A stretch of DNA of 12,673 nucleotides from Actinomycetota bacterium (GCA_018882725.1 VERK01000042.1:1-12673), one strand, 5' to 3'; shown: positions 1 through 7,813, numbered from the stretch's first letter. Notes: generated by a model from the letters alone, not told the origin. Program-made: numbers and translations.

Positions 1-2196
1 GTGCACACCAGTGACGACGAGGCCGAGGCGATCTGGCACGAACAGGTGGGAGTTCCCCTCGATCGCATTCAGCGTCTTGGCGACAAGGACAATTTCTGGC
101 AGATGGGAGACACGGGTCCGTGCGGACCGTGCTCCGAACTGCACATCGATCGCGGACCCAGTTTCGGTCCCGACGGCGGACCTCTCAACGACCCGCACGG
201 CGACCGCTTCATGGAGTTCTGGAACCTGGTCTTCATGCAGTTCAATCAGGCCCCGGACGGTTCCCGTACTCCGTTGCCCAAGCCGTCCATCGACACCGGA
301 GCCGGCCTCGAGCGCATCCTCGCCTTGGTCCAGGGGACCGATTCGGTCTGGGAGACCGATGCGCTCTTCCCGATGATCGAGCAGGCGCAATCTCTCACTG
401 GGGCCACCTATCGCGTCGGCGACTACGACGATCGAGCCAGTTTCAGCCTGCGCGTCCTCGCCGAACATGCACGAAGCAGCGCGATGCTCGTTGGTGATGG
501 CGTCTTCCCCTCGAACGAGGGTCGCGGCTACGTGCTTCGCCGCATCATCCGTCGCGCGGTTCGCCACGCCTATTTGCTGGGCACCGAGAAGTTGGTGATG
601 CCTTCGCTGGTTCAGACCGCGGTCGACGTGATGGGCCAGGCCTATCCCGATCTCGTGTCGCAGCGCGACTTCGTGGTCGATGTCCTGGCCCGCGAAGAAG
701 AGCGCTTCCGACAGACGTTGAAGACGGGTGTTGCCATCCTCGACGGAGAGATCGCTCGTTCGTCCGGACGCTTGGCGGGCGAGACCGCCTTCTTGCTCCA
801 CGACACGTACGGGTTCCCACTCGAAGTCACCGAAGAGATCGTCGGCGAACGAGGCCTCACGGTGGACCGGGAAGGTTTCGACCGCGAGATGTCTTCGCAG
901 CGCGAGCGGGCCAAGGCCGCGCGCAAGGGAGCCGGGGTGGCGTCCGAACTGCAGGACCGCTATCGCGAGATCCTCGAAGAATTCGGCACCACCAATTTCG
1001 TCGGATACACCGCCGACGAATCAGCCGCCCGCATTCTGGCTGTGATCGAGAACCAGGACGGTCTCGACGTCTTCCTCGACCGCACGCCCTTCTACGCCGA
1101 GAGTGGTGGACAAGTGGGCGACACGGGTCGTATCGACGGTCCGTCGGGTGTGCTCGAGGTTCTCGACACGACGTTCGCCGTCCCCGGACTTCGCCGTCAT
1201 CACTGCCGCTTGGCGTCGGGTTCGGTGGAGGCGGGGCAGCTGGTTCAAGCAACCATCGACACCAATCGACGTGCATCGATTCGGCGCCATCACACCGGAA
1301 CCCACATCTTGCACTGGGCTCTCCGCGAGGTCCTGGGTGACCACGTGAAGCAAGCGGGTTCCCTCGTCGACGACCAGCGGTTGCGTTTCGACTTCAACCA
1401 CTTCGCCGCACTGTCGGCCGATGAGATCGCTCGAATCGAAGCACTTGCCAACCACGAGACTCTCGTGAACTCGTCGGTGAGTGCCTACGAAACGAGCAAA
1501 GAGGACGCTCTCGCCAAGGGTGCCATCGCCTTCTTCGGCGACAAGTACGGAGACACGGTGCGCGTTCTGGAGGCCGGCCCCTCGGTCGAACTCTGCGGCG
1601 GAACTCACGTGTCGGCCACGGGAGACATCGGAATCATCAAGATCGTCTCCGAAGGTTCGATCGGGGCCAACTTGCGTCGAGTCGAAGCGGTCGCTGGGTC
1701 ACGCAGCCTCGACTTGTTGCAGCAGCAGGAAGCGACTCTCGGAACGATCGCTGATCTCGTCGGAAGCGACGACGTCGTCGACGGAGTGAACCGAAAGCTG
1801 GCCGAACTGAAGTCGGCGCTCGACGAGATCAAAATCCTGAAGGCGCGCGCGGCCCAAGGTCGGGCCTCCGAGTTCGCGGCAGAAGCTTCCGACGGCGTCG
1901 TCGTTCGACGAGTCGACGGCCTCGCTCCCGACGAACTGCGAGATCTTGCGCTCGCGGTGCGAGCCGTGGCCGGAGTGCGCCGTGTCGTACTGGGAGGCCT
2001 CACCCCGACTGGCGGAGTCTCACTCGTTGCTGCTGTGTCGTCTGGTCAAGGTTCGGCCGGTGATCTCATCCGTGACGCGGCCAAGGCGGTCGGTGGGGGA
2101 GGCGGCGGAAAGGGTGACGTGGCCACCGCCGGCGGCAAGAACCCCGACGGGCTCGACGAAGCTCTCCGTATCGCGGCCGAGGTGGCGCGCTCCTGA
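1..2196 (+). CDS. alaS: Alanyl-tRNA synthetase, C-terminal ~730 residues (5' end outside window)
   Basis: Charges tRNA-Ala with alanine in the cytoplasm and edits mischarged Ser/Gly. The window opens inside the class II catalytic domain: the fragment shows DTGPCGPCSE near residue 37 and the GYVLRRIIRRAVRHA helix near 175. The editing domain follows, with the zinc/active-site pair H431-TGT-H435 and C532-GGT-H536 (both numbered in the fragment). The end is the glycine-rich C-Ala/DHHA1 tail (VGGGGGGKGD near 698). Compared with E. coli AlaRS (876 aa; zinc ligands near 564, 568, 666 and 670), about 134 N-terminal residues lie upstream of the window, so the apparent GTG at base 1 is not the true start. 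The TGA stop shares one base with the ruvX ATG (TGATG), implying coupled translation. All visible motifs are intact and no frameshift is seen. Identification is essentially certain. Confidence 0.98.
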   Translation: MHTSDDEAEAIWHEQVGVPLDRIQRLGDKDNFWQMGDTGPCGPCSELHIDRGPSFGPDGGPLNDPHGDRFMEFWNLVFMQFNQAPDGSRTPLPKPSIDTGAGLERILALVQGTDSVWETDALFPMIEQAQSLTGATYRVGDYDDRASFSLRVLAEHARSSAMLVGDGVFPSNEGRGYVLRRIIRRAVRHAYLLGTEKLVMPSLVQTAVDVMGQAYPDLVSQRDFVVDVLAREEERFRQTLKTGVAILDGEIARSSGRLAGETAFLLHDTYGFPLEVTEEIVGERGLTVDREGFDREMSSQRERAKAARKGAGVASELQDRYREILEEFGTTNFVGYTADESAARILAVIENQDGLDVFLDRTPFYAESGGQVGDTGRIDGPSGVLEVLDTTFAVPGLRRHHCRLASGSVEAGQLVQATIDTNRRASIRRHHTGTHILHWALREVLGDHVKQAGSLVDDQRLRFDFNHFAALSADEIARIEALANHETLVNSSVSAYETSKEDALAKGAIAFFGDKYGDTVRVLEAGPSVELCGGTHVSATGDIGIIKIVSEGSIGANLRRVEAVAGSRSLDLLQQQEATLGTIADLVGSDDVVDGVNRKLAELKSALDEIKILKARAAQGRASEFAAEASDGVVVRRVDGLAPDELRDLALAVRAVAGVRRVVLGGLTPTGGVSLVAAVSSGQGSAGDLIRDAAKAVGGGGGGKGDVATAGGKNPDGLDEALRIAAEVARS

Positions 2197-2603
2197 TGCG
2201 CGCCCTGGGCATCGACCTGGGAACGAAGCGAATCGGAATCGCACTCAGCGACCGTTCGGGAATGATTGCGTCCCCGTATTCGGTGATCAGTCGCACCTCG
2301 AAACGCCGTGATTGGGCGGAGATCGCCCGCATCGCTGCCGAAGAAGAAGTGGAGACGATCGTGATCGGGCTCCCGTTGAGTCTGTCCGGGCACGAAGGAC
2401 CGGCGGCCGTCAGTGCTCGGCGAGATGCTGACGAAATCGGTACGGTGACCGGCGTGCCGGTGATCCTCTTCGACGAGCGCCTCACGACCGTGGCCGCCGA
2501 TCGTGTCCTGAAAGAGGCCGATATCCGCGCTAGTGACCGGCGCCGTCACGTCGACAAGGTGGCGGCCGCGATCATGTTGCAAGCGTGGCTCGACAGTCGA
2601 TGA
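2196..2603 (+). CDS. ruvX: RuvX/YqgF RNase H-fold protein (putative Holliday junction resolvase / pre-16S rRNA nuclease)
   Basis: A 135-aa RNase H-fold protein of the YqgF family. Family members are implicated in 16S rRNA 5'-end maturation and in Holliday junction resolution; which role applies here cannot be told from sequence. It begins with the family signature MRALGIDLGTKRIGIALSD. Acidic catalytic candidates are D7 in the first strand, E94 in FDERLTT and D120 in HVDKVAAAIMLQ. The loop IGLPLSLSGHEGPAA (57-71) is the usual VGLPLN.dG.eg.ra element. The length is normal for the family. Its ATG shares one base with the alaS stop, and its TGA overlaps the mltG ATG (ATGA). It therefore sits in the middle of a coupled alaS-ruvX-mltG run, which is the standard actinobacterial arrangement. 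Confidence 0.95.
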   Translation: MRALGIDLGTKRIGIALSDRSGMIASPYSVISRTSKRRDWAEIARIAAEEEVETIVIGLPLSLSGHEGPAAVSARRDADEIGTVTGVPVILFDERLTTVAADRVLKEADIRASDRRRHVDKVAAAIMLQAWLDSR

Positions 2604-3760
2604 GGAAGGGCCGAGGTTCCGACTCCATCTCGTCCGACGATCCGTACGAGGTGCTGCCAGAGATTCGGTTGGCTCGTGGTCGTCGGACGATCAAGAAGGT
2701 GGCCCTCCTTCTCGTGGCCGGACTCGTCCTGGGCGTGATCTCGTACGGCTGGTCGCAGTGGAGGTACCTCCAGAAGGTGAATCCTTCCGGAGATCCGTCC
2801 GCGGCGACGACGTTCGAGGTTCGCGAGAGCGACGACTTGCGTTCGGTCTCCGATCGTCTGGAAGCGGCCGGGATCGTCGTCGACGCCGGAACCTTCCGCC
2901 GCTACGTGGCCGACGAAGGCGGCCTCACGGTTGTTCCGGGCTTCTACACACTGCGCCCGCGCGACCACATGGGCAATCTCCTCCGGGCACTTCGCACGTC
3001 TCCGGCCGAAACGTTCGTGAAGGTGACATTCCCTGAGGGCTTCACGGTCAGTCAGATGGCCCAACGACTCGCTGACGAGATTCCTGGCTTCGATACCGAG
3101 GCGTTCATGGCGCGCGCTCTCGATCCGACCTCGGTACCGGGCACCAATTACGTGCCCGCCGGAGCCACGTCGCTCGAGGGATTGCTCTTTCCCGACACGT
3201 ACTCCTTCGCCGTGAGCGAGAAGCCGGTTCAGATTCTCAAGCGAATGGTCGATCTGATGGCTCGAGTCGGCCGTCAAGAAGGTCTCGACGACGCTCCGAC
3301 TTTGCTCGGCCTGTCTCCGTACGAAGTCCTCATCGTCGCATCGTTGATCGAACGCGAAGCCAAGGTCGCCGCCGATCGTCCGAAAATCGCTCGCGTGATC
3401 TACAACCGTCTGACTCTCGGTATGAAACTCGAAGTCGACGCTTCGCTCTTCTATGGCCAGGACCCTGAGAGTGAGTTCGCCGCACTCAAGTCGATCGATT
3501 CTCCGTACAACACCTACCTGCGCAACGGACTTCCACCCACTCCCATCGCCAATCCGGGTCGTGCGTCCATCGCGGCCGCTTTGGCACCCGCGCCGAATCC
3601 TCGGGCCAATGACCCGATCTGTCGGGATATTCCCGCGAATTCTCCCTGCGCTTACCTGTATTACGTACTCATCGACGAGGACGGGAATCACGAGTTCTCA
3701 GCCACGCTCGAGCAACACGAAGCCAATATCGCCATCGCGAGGGAAAGGGGAGTCTTGTGA
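2600..3760 (+). CDS. mltG: MltG/YceG-like endolytic peptidoglycan transglycosylase (membrane anchored)
   Basis: A 386-aa cell-wall enzyme that cleaves nascent glycan strands and is thought to set their length. It has a short charged cytoplasmic N-terminus, one transmembrane helix (about residues 33-53, VALLLVAGLVLGVISYGW) and an extracytoplasmic LysM-like plus YceG domain. The catalytic glutamate is E251 in VASLIEREAK, equivalent to the E. coli MltG Glu in its ASxVEKE motif. Downstream family blocks are YNRLTLGMKLEVDAS (268-282), SPYNTYLRNGLPPTPIANPG (301-320) and DGNHEFSATLEQHEAN (361-376). I chose ATG 2600 because it forms the usual ATGA overlap with ruvX; an in-frame GTG at 2585 would add five residues. 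A stretch with two cysteines, C341 and C350, lies between the NPG block and the LYYVL strand, where I would expect a shorter loop. The stop overlaps the aroE GTG. Confidence 0.94.
   Translation: MRKGRGSDSISSDDPYEVLPEIRLARGRRTIKKVALLLVAGLVLGVISYGWSQWRYLQKVNPSGDPSAATTFEVRESDDLRSVSDRLEAAGIVVDAGTFRRYVADEGGLTVVPGFYTLRPRDHMGNLLRALRTSPAETFVKVTFPEGFTVSQMAQRLADEIPGFDTEAFMARALDPTSVPGTNYVPAGATSLEGLLFPDTYSFAVSEKPVQILKRMVDLMARVGRQEGLDDAPTLLGLSPYEVLIVASLIEREAKVAADRPKIARVIYNRLTLGMKLEVDASLFYGQDPESEFAALKSIDSPYNTYLRNGLPPTPIANPGRASIAAALAPAPNPRANDPICRDIPANSPCAYLYYVLIDEDGNHEFSATLEQHEANIAIARERGVL
3744..3752 (+). promoter_or_regulatory. Shine-Dalgarno sequence for aroE
   Basis: AAAGGGGAG lies within the last codons of mltG, 4 nt before GTG 3757. 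Most junctions in this cluster show no such motif. It supports the overlapping GTG as the aroE start and suggests that aroE can recruit ribosomes itself as well as by coupling. Confidence 0.6.
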
Positions 3761-4623
3761 ACCGCACGATCTCAGGTCGCACCCGCGTCGCCGGCGTTAT
3801 CGGGTGGCCGGTCGAACACAGCTTGTCACCGGTCCTCCACGCCGCCGGCTTCGCGTCGCTCGACATCGACTGGACGTATGTGGCCTTCCCGACGCATCCT
3901 GATTCCGTCCACCGAGTCGTCGAAGCAGCGCGAACGTTGGGAGTCGCGGGTCTGAGCGTCACCATGCCACACAAGACGGCTGTGGTCGACCTGTGCGACA
4001 CGCTCACCGACTCGGCACGAGTTCTACGGAGCGTCAACACCATCGAATTCCGATCCGACGGTCGATCGATCGGCCACAGCACCGATGGAGACGGACTCGT
4101 CGACTCTCTGCGTCACGAGGGAGTCGATCCGAGTTCGCGCGACGTCCTCGTGCTCGGGTTCGGCGGAGCCGGTCGTGCCGTGTGTGATGCCCTTCGTCGC
4201 CACGGGGCGAACCGAATCGTCGTTGCCAATCGCTCGCTCGTCTCGCAAGATCGACTCGACGCGATGGGATTGACCGGAGCCGAAGTGATTCCCTGGTCGG
4301 AACGAAACGACGTTGCTTCGACGTGCGAACTCGTCATCAATTGCACGAGTGTCGGTATGGGTGGTGTCGGTGTGGATGTTGACTCCTCGAGTCCGCTCGA
4401 CGATTCGGCGTTCAGCGATCGACACGTTGCCATCGACATCGTGTACCACCCGTCCGATACGCCGTTCCTGCGTGGAGCGCGGCATCGCGGGGCACGAACG
4501 ATCGGCGGTATCGGAATGCTCGTGCATCAAGCCGCGCGTCAAGAGGAGATCTGGATCGGCCGGTCTCCGGACGTCGAGGCCATGAAACAGGCGGTCAGCC
4601 AGGTACTCGGGCCGTTAGCCTGA
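3757..4623 (+). CDS. aroE: Shikimate dehydrogenase (NADP+)
   Basis: Reduces 3-dehydroshikimate to shikimate with NADPH, the fourth step of the shikimate pathway. It has 288 aa, which is normal. The N-terminal substrate domain shows GWPVEHSLSP (16-25), whose two serines bind shikimate, the catalytic lysine K73 in SVTMPHKT, N94 in SVNTI, and the catalytic aspartate D110 in GHSTDGDG. The nucleotide-binding glycine loop is GFGGAGRA (134-141), and the C-terminal GIGMLVHQAA (251-260) supplies the conserved glutamine. Oddity: the usual NTDG reads STDG (S108), although the aspartate is kept. The start is GTG 3757 in a GTGA overlap with mltG, with a good Shine-Dalgarno just upstream. aroC begins 4 nt after the stop. 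Quinate/shikimate dehydrogenase homologues exist, but the setting among aro genes favours AroE. Confidence 0.96.
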   Translation: MNRTISGRTRVAGVIGWPVEHSLSPVLHAAGFASLDIDWTYVAFPTHPDSVHRVVEAARTLGVAGLSVTMPHKTAVVDLCDTLTDSARVLRSVNTIEFRSDGRSIGHSTDGDGLVDSLRHEGVDPSSRDVLVLGFGGAGRAVCDALRRHGANRIVVANRSLVSQDRLDAMGLTGAEVIPWSERNDVASTCELVINCTSVGMGGVGVDVDSSSPLDDSAFSDRHVAIDIVYHPSDTPFLRGARHRGARTIGGIGMLVHQAARQEEIWIGRSPDVEAMKQAVSQVLGPLA

Positions 4624-4627
4624 CTGC

Positions 4628-5791
4628 GTGTTGCGTTTCCTGACCGCCGGAGAATCCCACGGCAAAGCCCTCGTCGTGATCGTCGAAGGCTTGCCCGCAG
4701 GACTTCCGGTCACAGCGGCCGACATCCAGGGCGAGTTGTCTCGTCGGCGCCTCGGTTACGGCCGCGGGCCCCGACAAAGGTTCGAGGTCGATGAGATCAC
4801 GCTGGTCGGCGGCGTTCGTCACGGACGCACTCTCGGATCTCCCGTGGCGATCGAGATTCTGAACACCGAGTGGTTCCGCTCCGACAAGTGGCACAAGGAA
4901 ATGGACCCGGCGCCGGGCAAGACCGAGCAACCGCTCACGAGTGTGCGTCCCGGCCACGCCGACCTGACCGGCATGCAGAAGTACGGTTTCGACGACGCCC
5001 GCGACGTTCTCGAACGAGCCAGCGCCCGCGAGACCGCCGCTCGCGTCGCGGCCGGAGCGTTGGCCAAGTTGTTGTTGTCGCATCTCGGCACGACGGTTCT
5101 GTCGCACGTCACGCGGATGGGAGACGCCGCATCGACAGCCGGTGCGCGGCCCGGTCCGTCCGACCTCGTACGAGTCGACGAGTCCCCCGTTCGCTGTTTC
5201 GATCCCGTCGCCGAGGCCGCCATGATCGGCGCCATCGAAGCGGCGGCCAAGGACGGTGACTCGCTCGGTGGCATCGTCGAAGTTCTCGCGTACGGCGTTC
5301 CGATCGGGCTGGGCAGCCACGTCCACTGGGATCGCAAGATCGATGGCCTCATCGCTCAATCGATCCTCAGTATTCAGGCCGTGAAGGGCGTCGAGATCGG
5401 CGACGGATTCGACGTCGCGGGTCGTCGCGGAAGTGAGGCCCACGATCCGATCGTCTGGGACTCGACCACGAATTCTTACGTGCGGCAAGGCTCCCTGGCC
5501 GGCGGTACCGAAGGCGGCATGACCACCGGCGAACTTCTGGTCGTGAGGGCCGCCATGAAGCCCTTGGCGACACTCAACCGACCCACCCTTCCCACCGTCG
5601 ACGTGGTCACCAAGGAGTCGACGGTGTCGTTCAAGGAACGAACCGACGTGACGGCCGTTCCTGCGATGGGTGTCGTCGCCGAAACGATGGTCGCTCTCGT
5701 TTTGGCCCAAGAGGCCCAGCGCAAGTTCGGAGGCGACTCGCTCAACGAGTTCGTCCGTAACGCCGAAGCGTTCCGTCGCGGATTGTCATGA
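4628..5791 (+). CDS. aroC: Chorismate synthase
   Basis: Converts EPSP to chorismate, the last step of the pathway, and needs reduced FMN. It is a single-domain protein of 387 aa, the normal size. Recognised blocks are TAGESHGKAL (6-15, with H11), the phosphate/flavin region RLGYGRGPRQRFEVDEI (41-57), RPGHADLTGMQKYG (107-120, with catalytic H110), RASARETAARVAAGA (130-144), GGMTTGELLVVRAAMKP (296-312) and RTDVTAVPAMGVVAE (338-352). The GTG start lies 4 nt after the aroE stop with no clear Shine-Dalgarno, so coupling is likely. The stop overlaps the aroK ATG (ATGA). A minor variation is that the usual GGITNG reads GGMTTG. The flavin reductase that such monofunctional enzymes need is not in this window. 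Confidence 0.97.
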   Translation: MLRFLTAGESHGKALVVIVEGLPAGLPVTAADIQGELSRRRLGYGRGPRQRFEVDEITLVGGVRHGRTLGSPVAIEILNTEWFRSDKWHKEMDPAPGKTEQPLTSVRPGHADLTGMQKYGFDDARDVLERASARETAARVAAGALAKLLLSHLGTTVLSHVTRMGDAASTAGARPGPSDLVRVDESPVRCFDPVAEAAMIGAIEAAAKDGDSLGGIVEVLAYGVPIGLGSHVHWDRKIDGLIAQSILSIQAVKGVEIGDGFDVAGRRGSEAHDPIVWDSTTNSYVRQGSLAGGTEGGMTTGELLVVRAAMKPLATLNRPTLPTVDVVTKESTVSFKERTDVTAVPAMGVVAETMVALVLAQEAQRKFGGDSLNEFVRNAEAFRRGLS

Positions 5792-6300
5792 CGGTCGGCC
5801 ACGTCGTGCTGATCGGCCTGATGGGGAGCGGCAAGACCACAGTGGGTCGCAAGTTGGCGTCCGCCATCGGTCGGCGTTTCGTCGACACCGACGAAGAGGT
5901 CGAACGGCGTACCGGCCGGACCGTGCGTGAGATCTTCGAATCCGATGGAGAGCCGACGTTTCGGCTCATCGAGCACCAGACACTGGCTGACACCTTGGCC
6001 ACGCCCGAACCATTGGTCGTGGCAGCGGCTGGGGGAGCAGTTCTGCGCGACGACAGTCGTGCACTACTCGTCGAACCTCATCGAATCGTGTGGCTCAGGG
6101 CCGAACCCGATCTTCTCATCGAGAGAGTCGGCCGTCGCCGTGGACATCGGCCGCTGATCGACGACGATCCCGACCTACGTCTGCGGCAGTTGTGGACGGA
6201 ACGAGATCCGATCTACCGATCGCTCGCCGGTACCACCGTTGATGTCACCGGCAAGTCGGTGGAAGGTGTGTGCTCCGAGATCGTCGAGGCGTTGGCGTGA
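5788..6300 (+). CDS. aroK: Shikimate kinase
   Basis: Phosphorylates shikimate at the 3-hydroxyl using ATP. The protein has 170 aa, like M. tuberculosis AroK. The Walker A loop is GLMGSGKTT (10-18). FVDTDEE gives D33 and D35, of which D35 matches the shikimate-binding aspartate. R59 in PTFRLIE matches the substrate-binding arginine. The lid arginine is R121 in GHRPLI, and ERDPIYR (138-144) holds the second substrate arginine, R139. The glycine triplet that cradles shikimate (GGG in most relatives) reads A81-G82-G83. The ATG overlaps the aroC stop, and the TGA overlaps the GTG of aroB. The order aroC-aroK-aroB-aroQ is the same as in mycobacteria. Confidence 0.96.
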   Translation: MTVGHVVLIGLMGSGKTTVGRKLASAIGRRFVDTDEEVERRTGRTVREIFESDGEPTFRLIEHQTLADTLATPEPLVVAAAGGAVLRDDSRALLVEPHRIVWLRAEPDLLIERVGRRRGHRPLIDDDPDLRLRQLWTERDPIYRSLAGTTVDVTGKSVEGVCSEIVEALA

Positions 6301-7337
6301 ACGACCACCGCATCGATGTGTCGCTCGGCGATCGTTCGTACCCAGTCCTGGTCGGGCACGGTGTCGCGAAGCGGATCGACGAGTTCGTTCCGACCGGAGC
6401 CAAGCGTGCGGTCGTGATCACCGATCCGGCCATTCCGTTCACCGTCACCACGTCGCTTCCGTCGCTGGTCTTGCCCATAGCGGGAGGGGAAGACCACAAG
6501 AATCTTTCCACCATCGAGGCTCTGTGCCGCGAGTTCGCCCGCTTCGGCCTCACGCGAAGCGACGTCGTCATCGCGGTCGGCGGCGGACTAGTGACCGACG
6601 TGGCCGGTTTCGCTGCGTCGGTGTGGCATCGCGGCACCGCGGTGATTCACGTGCCCACCACCCTGCTCGGAATGGTTGATGCCGCCATCGGTGGCAAGAC
6701 CGCGGTGAACGTTCCCGAAGGCAAGAACTTGGTGGGTGCCTTCTGGCAACCACGCGCGGTGCTCGCCGACCTCGTTGCCCTCGACACTCTCCCGCAACGC
6801 GAGCTGCGATGCGGCTTGGGGGAGATCGCCAAGTACCACTTCATCGCCGGTGACGATTTGTTGGCGGTCCCACTCGACGCGCGGATCGCTCGCTGTGCCG
6901 AGATCAAGGCTCGCATCGTCGAAGGCGACGAGCGCGAATCGGGTCAACGGGCGTTGCTCAACTACGGCCACACGTTGGCCCATGCGCTCGAGTCGGCCGG
7001 CCATCACGATCTCGCCCACGGCGAGGCGGTTGCCGTGGGACTGCTCTACGCGGCCGAACTCGCCCGATCCCTGGGCCGCATCGACGATGCGCGTGTCGCG
7101 CTGCACCATCGGGTCGTTCGCGACGAATACGGTCTGGCGACCGACGAACAGCTGGCGTCGGCATCGTCCAACGGGGTCGAAACTCTCCTCGACTACATGC
7201 GCCGCGACAAGAAAGCCACCGACGGACTCACCTTCGTTCTCGACGGTCAACGTGGTCTGGAAGTCGTACCGGGTGTCGACGAAGCCACCGTGAAAGTTGC
7301 TCTCGAGTCGTTCTTCGCTCGTGGAGTCGGACGGTAA
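6297..7337 (+). CDS. aroB: 3-dehydroquinate synthase
   Basis: Cyclises DAHP to 3-dehydroquinate, the second pathway step; the enzyme needs NAD+ and a divalent metal (Zn or Co). It has 346 aa, slightly compact for the family. The NAD-binding GGGLVTDVAGF is at 95-105, followed by HVPTTLLGMVDAAIGGKTAV (118-137). The metal ligands are E176 in GLGEIAKY, H225 in NYGHTLAH and H241 in AHGEAVAVG; H229 matches the nearby catalytic histidine. I chose GTG 6297, which makes the GTGA overlap with aroK. An upstream in-frame GTG at 6270 would extend nine residues into aroK and would not match the family N-terminus. The TAA stop (7335-7337) lies in the loop of a perfect inverted repeat, and the next gene does not overlap, so this is probably the end of the upstream transcription unit. 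Confidence 0.96.
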   Translation: MNDHRIDVSLGDRSYPVLVGHGVAKRIDEFVPTGAKRAVVITDPAIPFTVTTSLPSLVLPIAGGEDHKNLSTIEALCREFARFGLTRSDVVIAVGGGLVTDVAGFAASVWHRGTAVIHVPTTLLGMVDAAIGGKTAVNVPEGKNLVGAFWQPRAVLADLVALDTLPQRELRCGLGEIAKYHFIAGDDLLAVPLDARIARCAEIKARIVEGDERESGQRALLNYGHTLAHALESAGHHDLAHGEAVAVGLLYAAELARSLGRIDDARVALHHRVVRDEYGLATDEQLASASSNGVETLLDYMRRDKKATDGLTFVLDGQRGLEVVPGVDEATVKVALESFFARGVGR

Positions 7338-7347
7338 ATCGTCCGAC
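7326..7347 (+). terminator. Perfect 8-bp hairpin around the aroB stop codon
   Basis: GTCGGACG, a 6-nt loop (GTAAAT) and CGTCCGAC form a perfect stem. The aroB TAA lies in the loop. No T-tract follows (next bases CGCCCGATG), so if it terminates transcription it is of the U-less type often proposed for high-GC actinobacteria. It may instead protect the 3' end or be a protein site. It coincides with the only non-overlapping gap among the aro genes. Confidence 0.5.
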
Positions 7348-7365
7348 CGCCCGATGTTCGTTCAG

Positions 7366-7371
7366 TAGCGT
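7366..7371 (+). promoter_or_regulatory. Candidate -10 box (TAGCGT) for leaderless aroQ transcript
   Basis: TAGCGT fits the actinobacterial -10 consensus TANNNT. It is followed by 7 nt and then GTG 7379, the spacing expected when transcription starts on the start codon. CCGACC at 7343-7348, 17 nt upstream, keeps the GAC core of a -35 but is weak, and it lies in the hairpin arm. The arrangement closely resembles that before the minus-strand regulator gene in this window. Confidence 0.45.
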
Positions 7372-7378
7372 GAAGCTC

Positions 7379-7813
7379 GTGTCGACGATCTTGCTACTCC
7401 ACGGACCGAACCTGAACCTCCTCGGTCAGCGAGAACCGGAGATCTACGGCAGCGCGACTCTCGACGACTACGTGTCGGCCTGCACCACGTGGTCACGGAA
7501 TCTCGGTTTCGATCTCGAGCACCTTCAGTCGAACCACGAGGGCGACTTGGTGGAAGCGATTCACTCCGCCCGCGACCGGTGCGCCGCGATCGTCATCAAC
7601 GCCGGGGCTTTCACCCACTACGCATGGTCGCTGCACGATGCTCTCGCAACGTTCAACGGTCCGGTCATCGAGGTGCACATCTCACAGCCGAACGCTCGGG
7701 AACCCTGGCGTCACACCAGTGTGATCGCTCCGGTTGCCGACGGCTCCATCGCCGGTTTCGGTCTGCTGGGCTACCAGTTGGCGCTCGAAGCGGTCGCTCG
7801 ACTCGTTCGATGA
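7379..7813 (+). CDS. aroQ: Type II 3-dehydroquinate dehydratase
   Basis: Dehydrates 3-dehydroquinate to 3-dehydroshikimate, linking AroB to AroE; type II enzymes are dodecamers acting through an enolate. From GTG 7379 it has 144 aa and begins MSTILLLHGPNLNLLG, the usual N-terminus. Residues match the M. tuberculosis enzyme with an offset of one: N11, R18 and Y23 (catalytic tyrosine in REPEIYG), N74 and H80 (catalytic, in NAGAFTH), H100 in EVHIS, and R111. A GTG at 7370 would add three residues, but it overlaps the proposed -10 box, so I prefer 7379. The usual EVHxSN motif reads EVHISQ. The gap to aroB is about 40 nt, and the TGA overlaps the ATG of the following peptidase (ATGA). Confidence 0.93.
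   Translation: MSTILLLHGPNLNLLGQREPEIYGSATLDDYVSACTTWSRNLGFDLEHLQSNHEGDLVEAIHSARDRCAAIVINAGAFTHYAWSLHDALATFNGPVIEVHISQPNAREPWRHTSVIAPVADGSIAGFGLLGYQLALEAVARLVR

Noticed and set aside
2546..3691. 381-codon open frame on the minus strand opposite mltG
   Set aside because: It lies wholly antisense to a well-recognised gene, its product shows no recognisable motif, and long antisense frames are expected from high-GC codon use.
4595..5710. 371-codon open frame on the minus strand opposite aroC
   Set aside because: Mirror-frame artefact of chorismate synthase; low-complexity glycine/arginine/aspartate-rich product without family features.
6270..6296. Upstream GTG start for aroB
   Set aside because: It would add nine residues overlapping aroK that do not fit the family; GTG 6297 forms the same 4-nt overlap seen elsewhere in the cluster.
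7489..7809. Longer N-terminus for the Xaa-Pro peptidase
   Set aside because: The frame is open upstream through aroQ, but the extension is arginine-rich shadow sequence; ATG 7810 in an ATGA overlap gives the normal family N-terminus.
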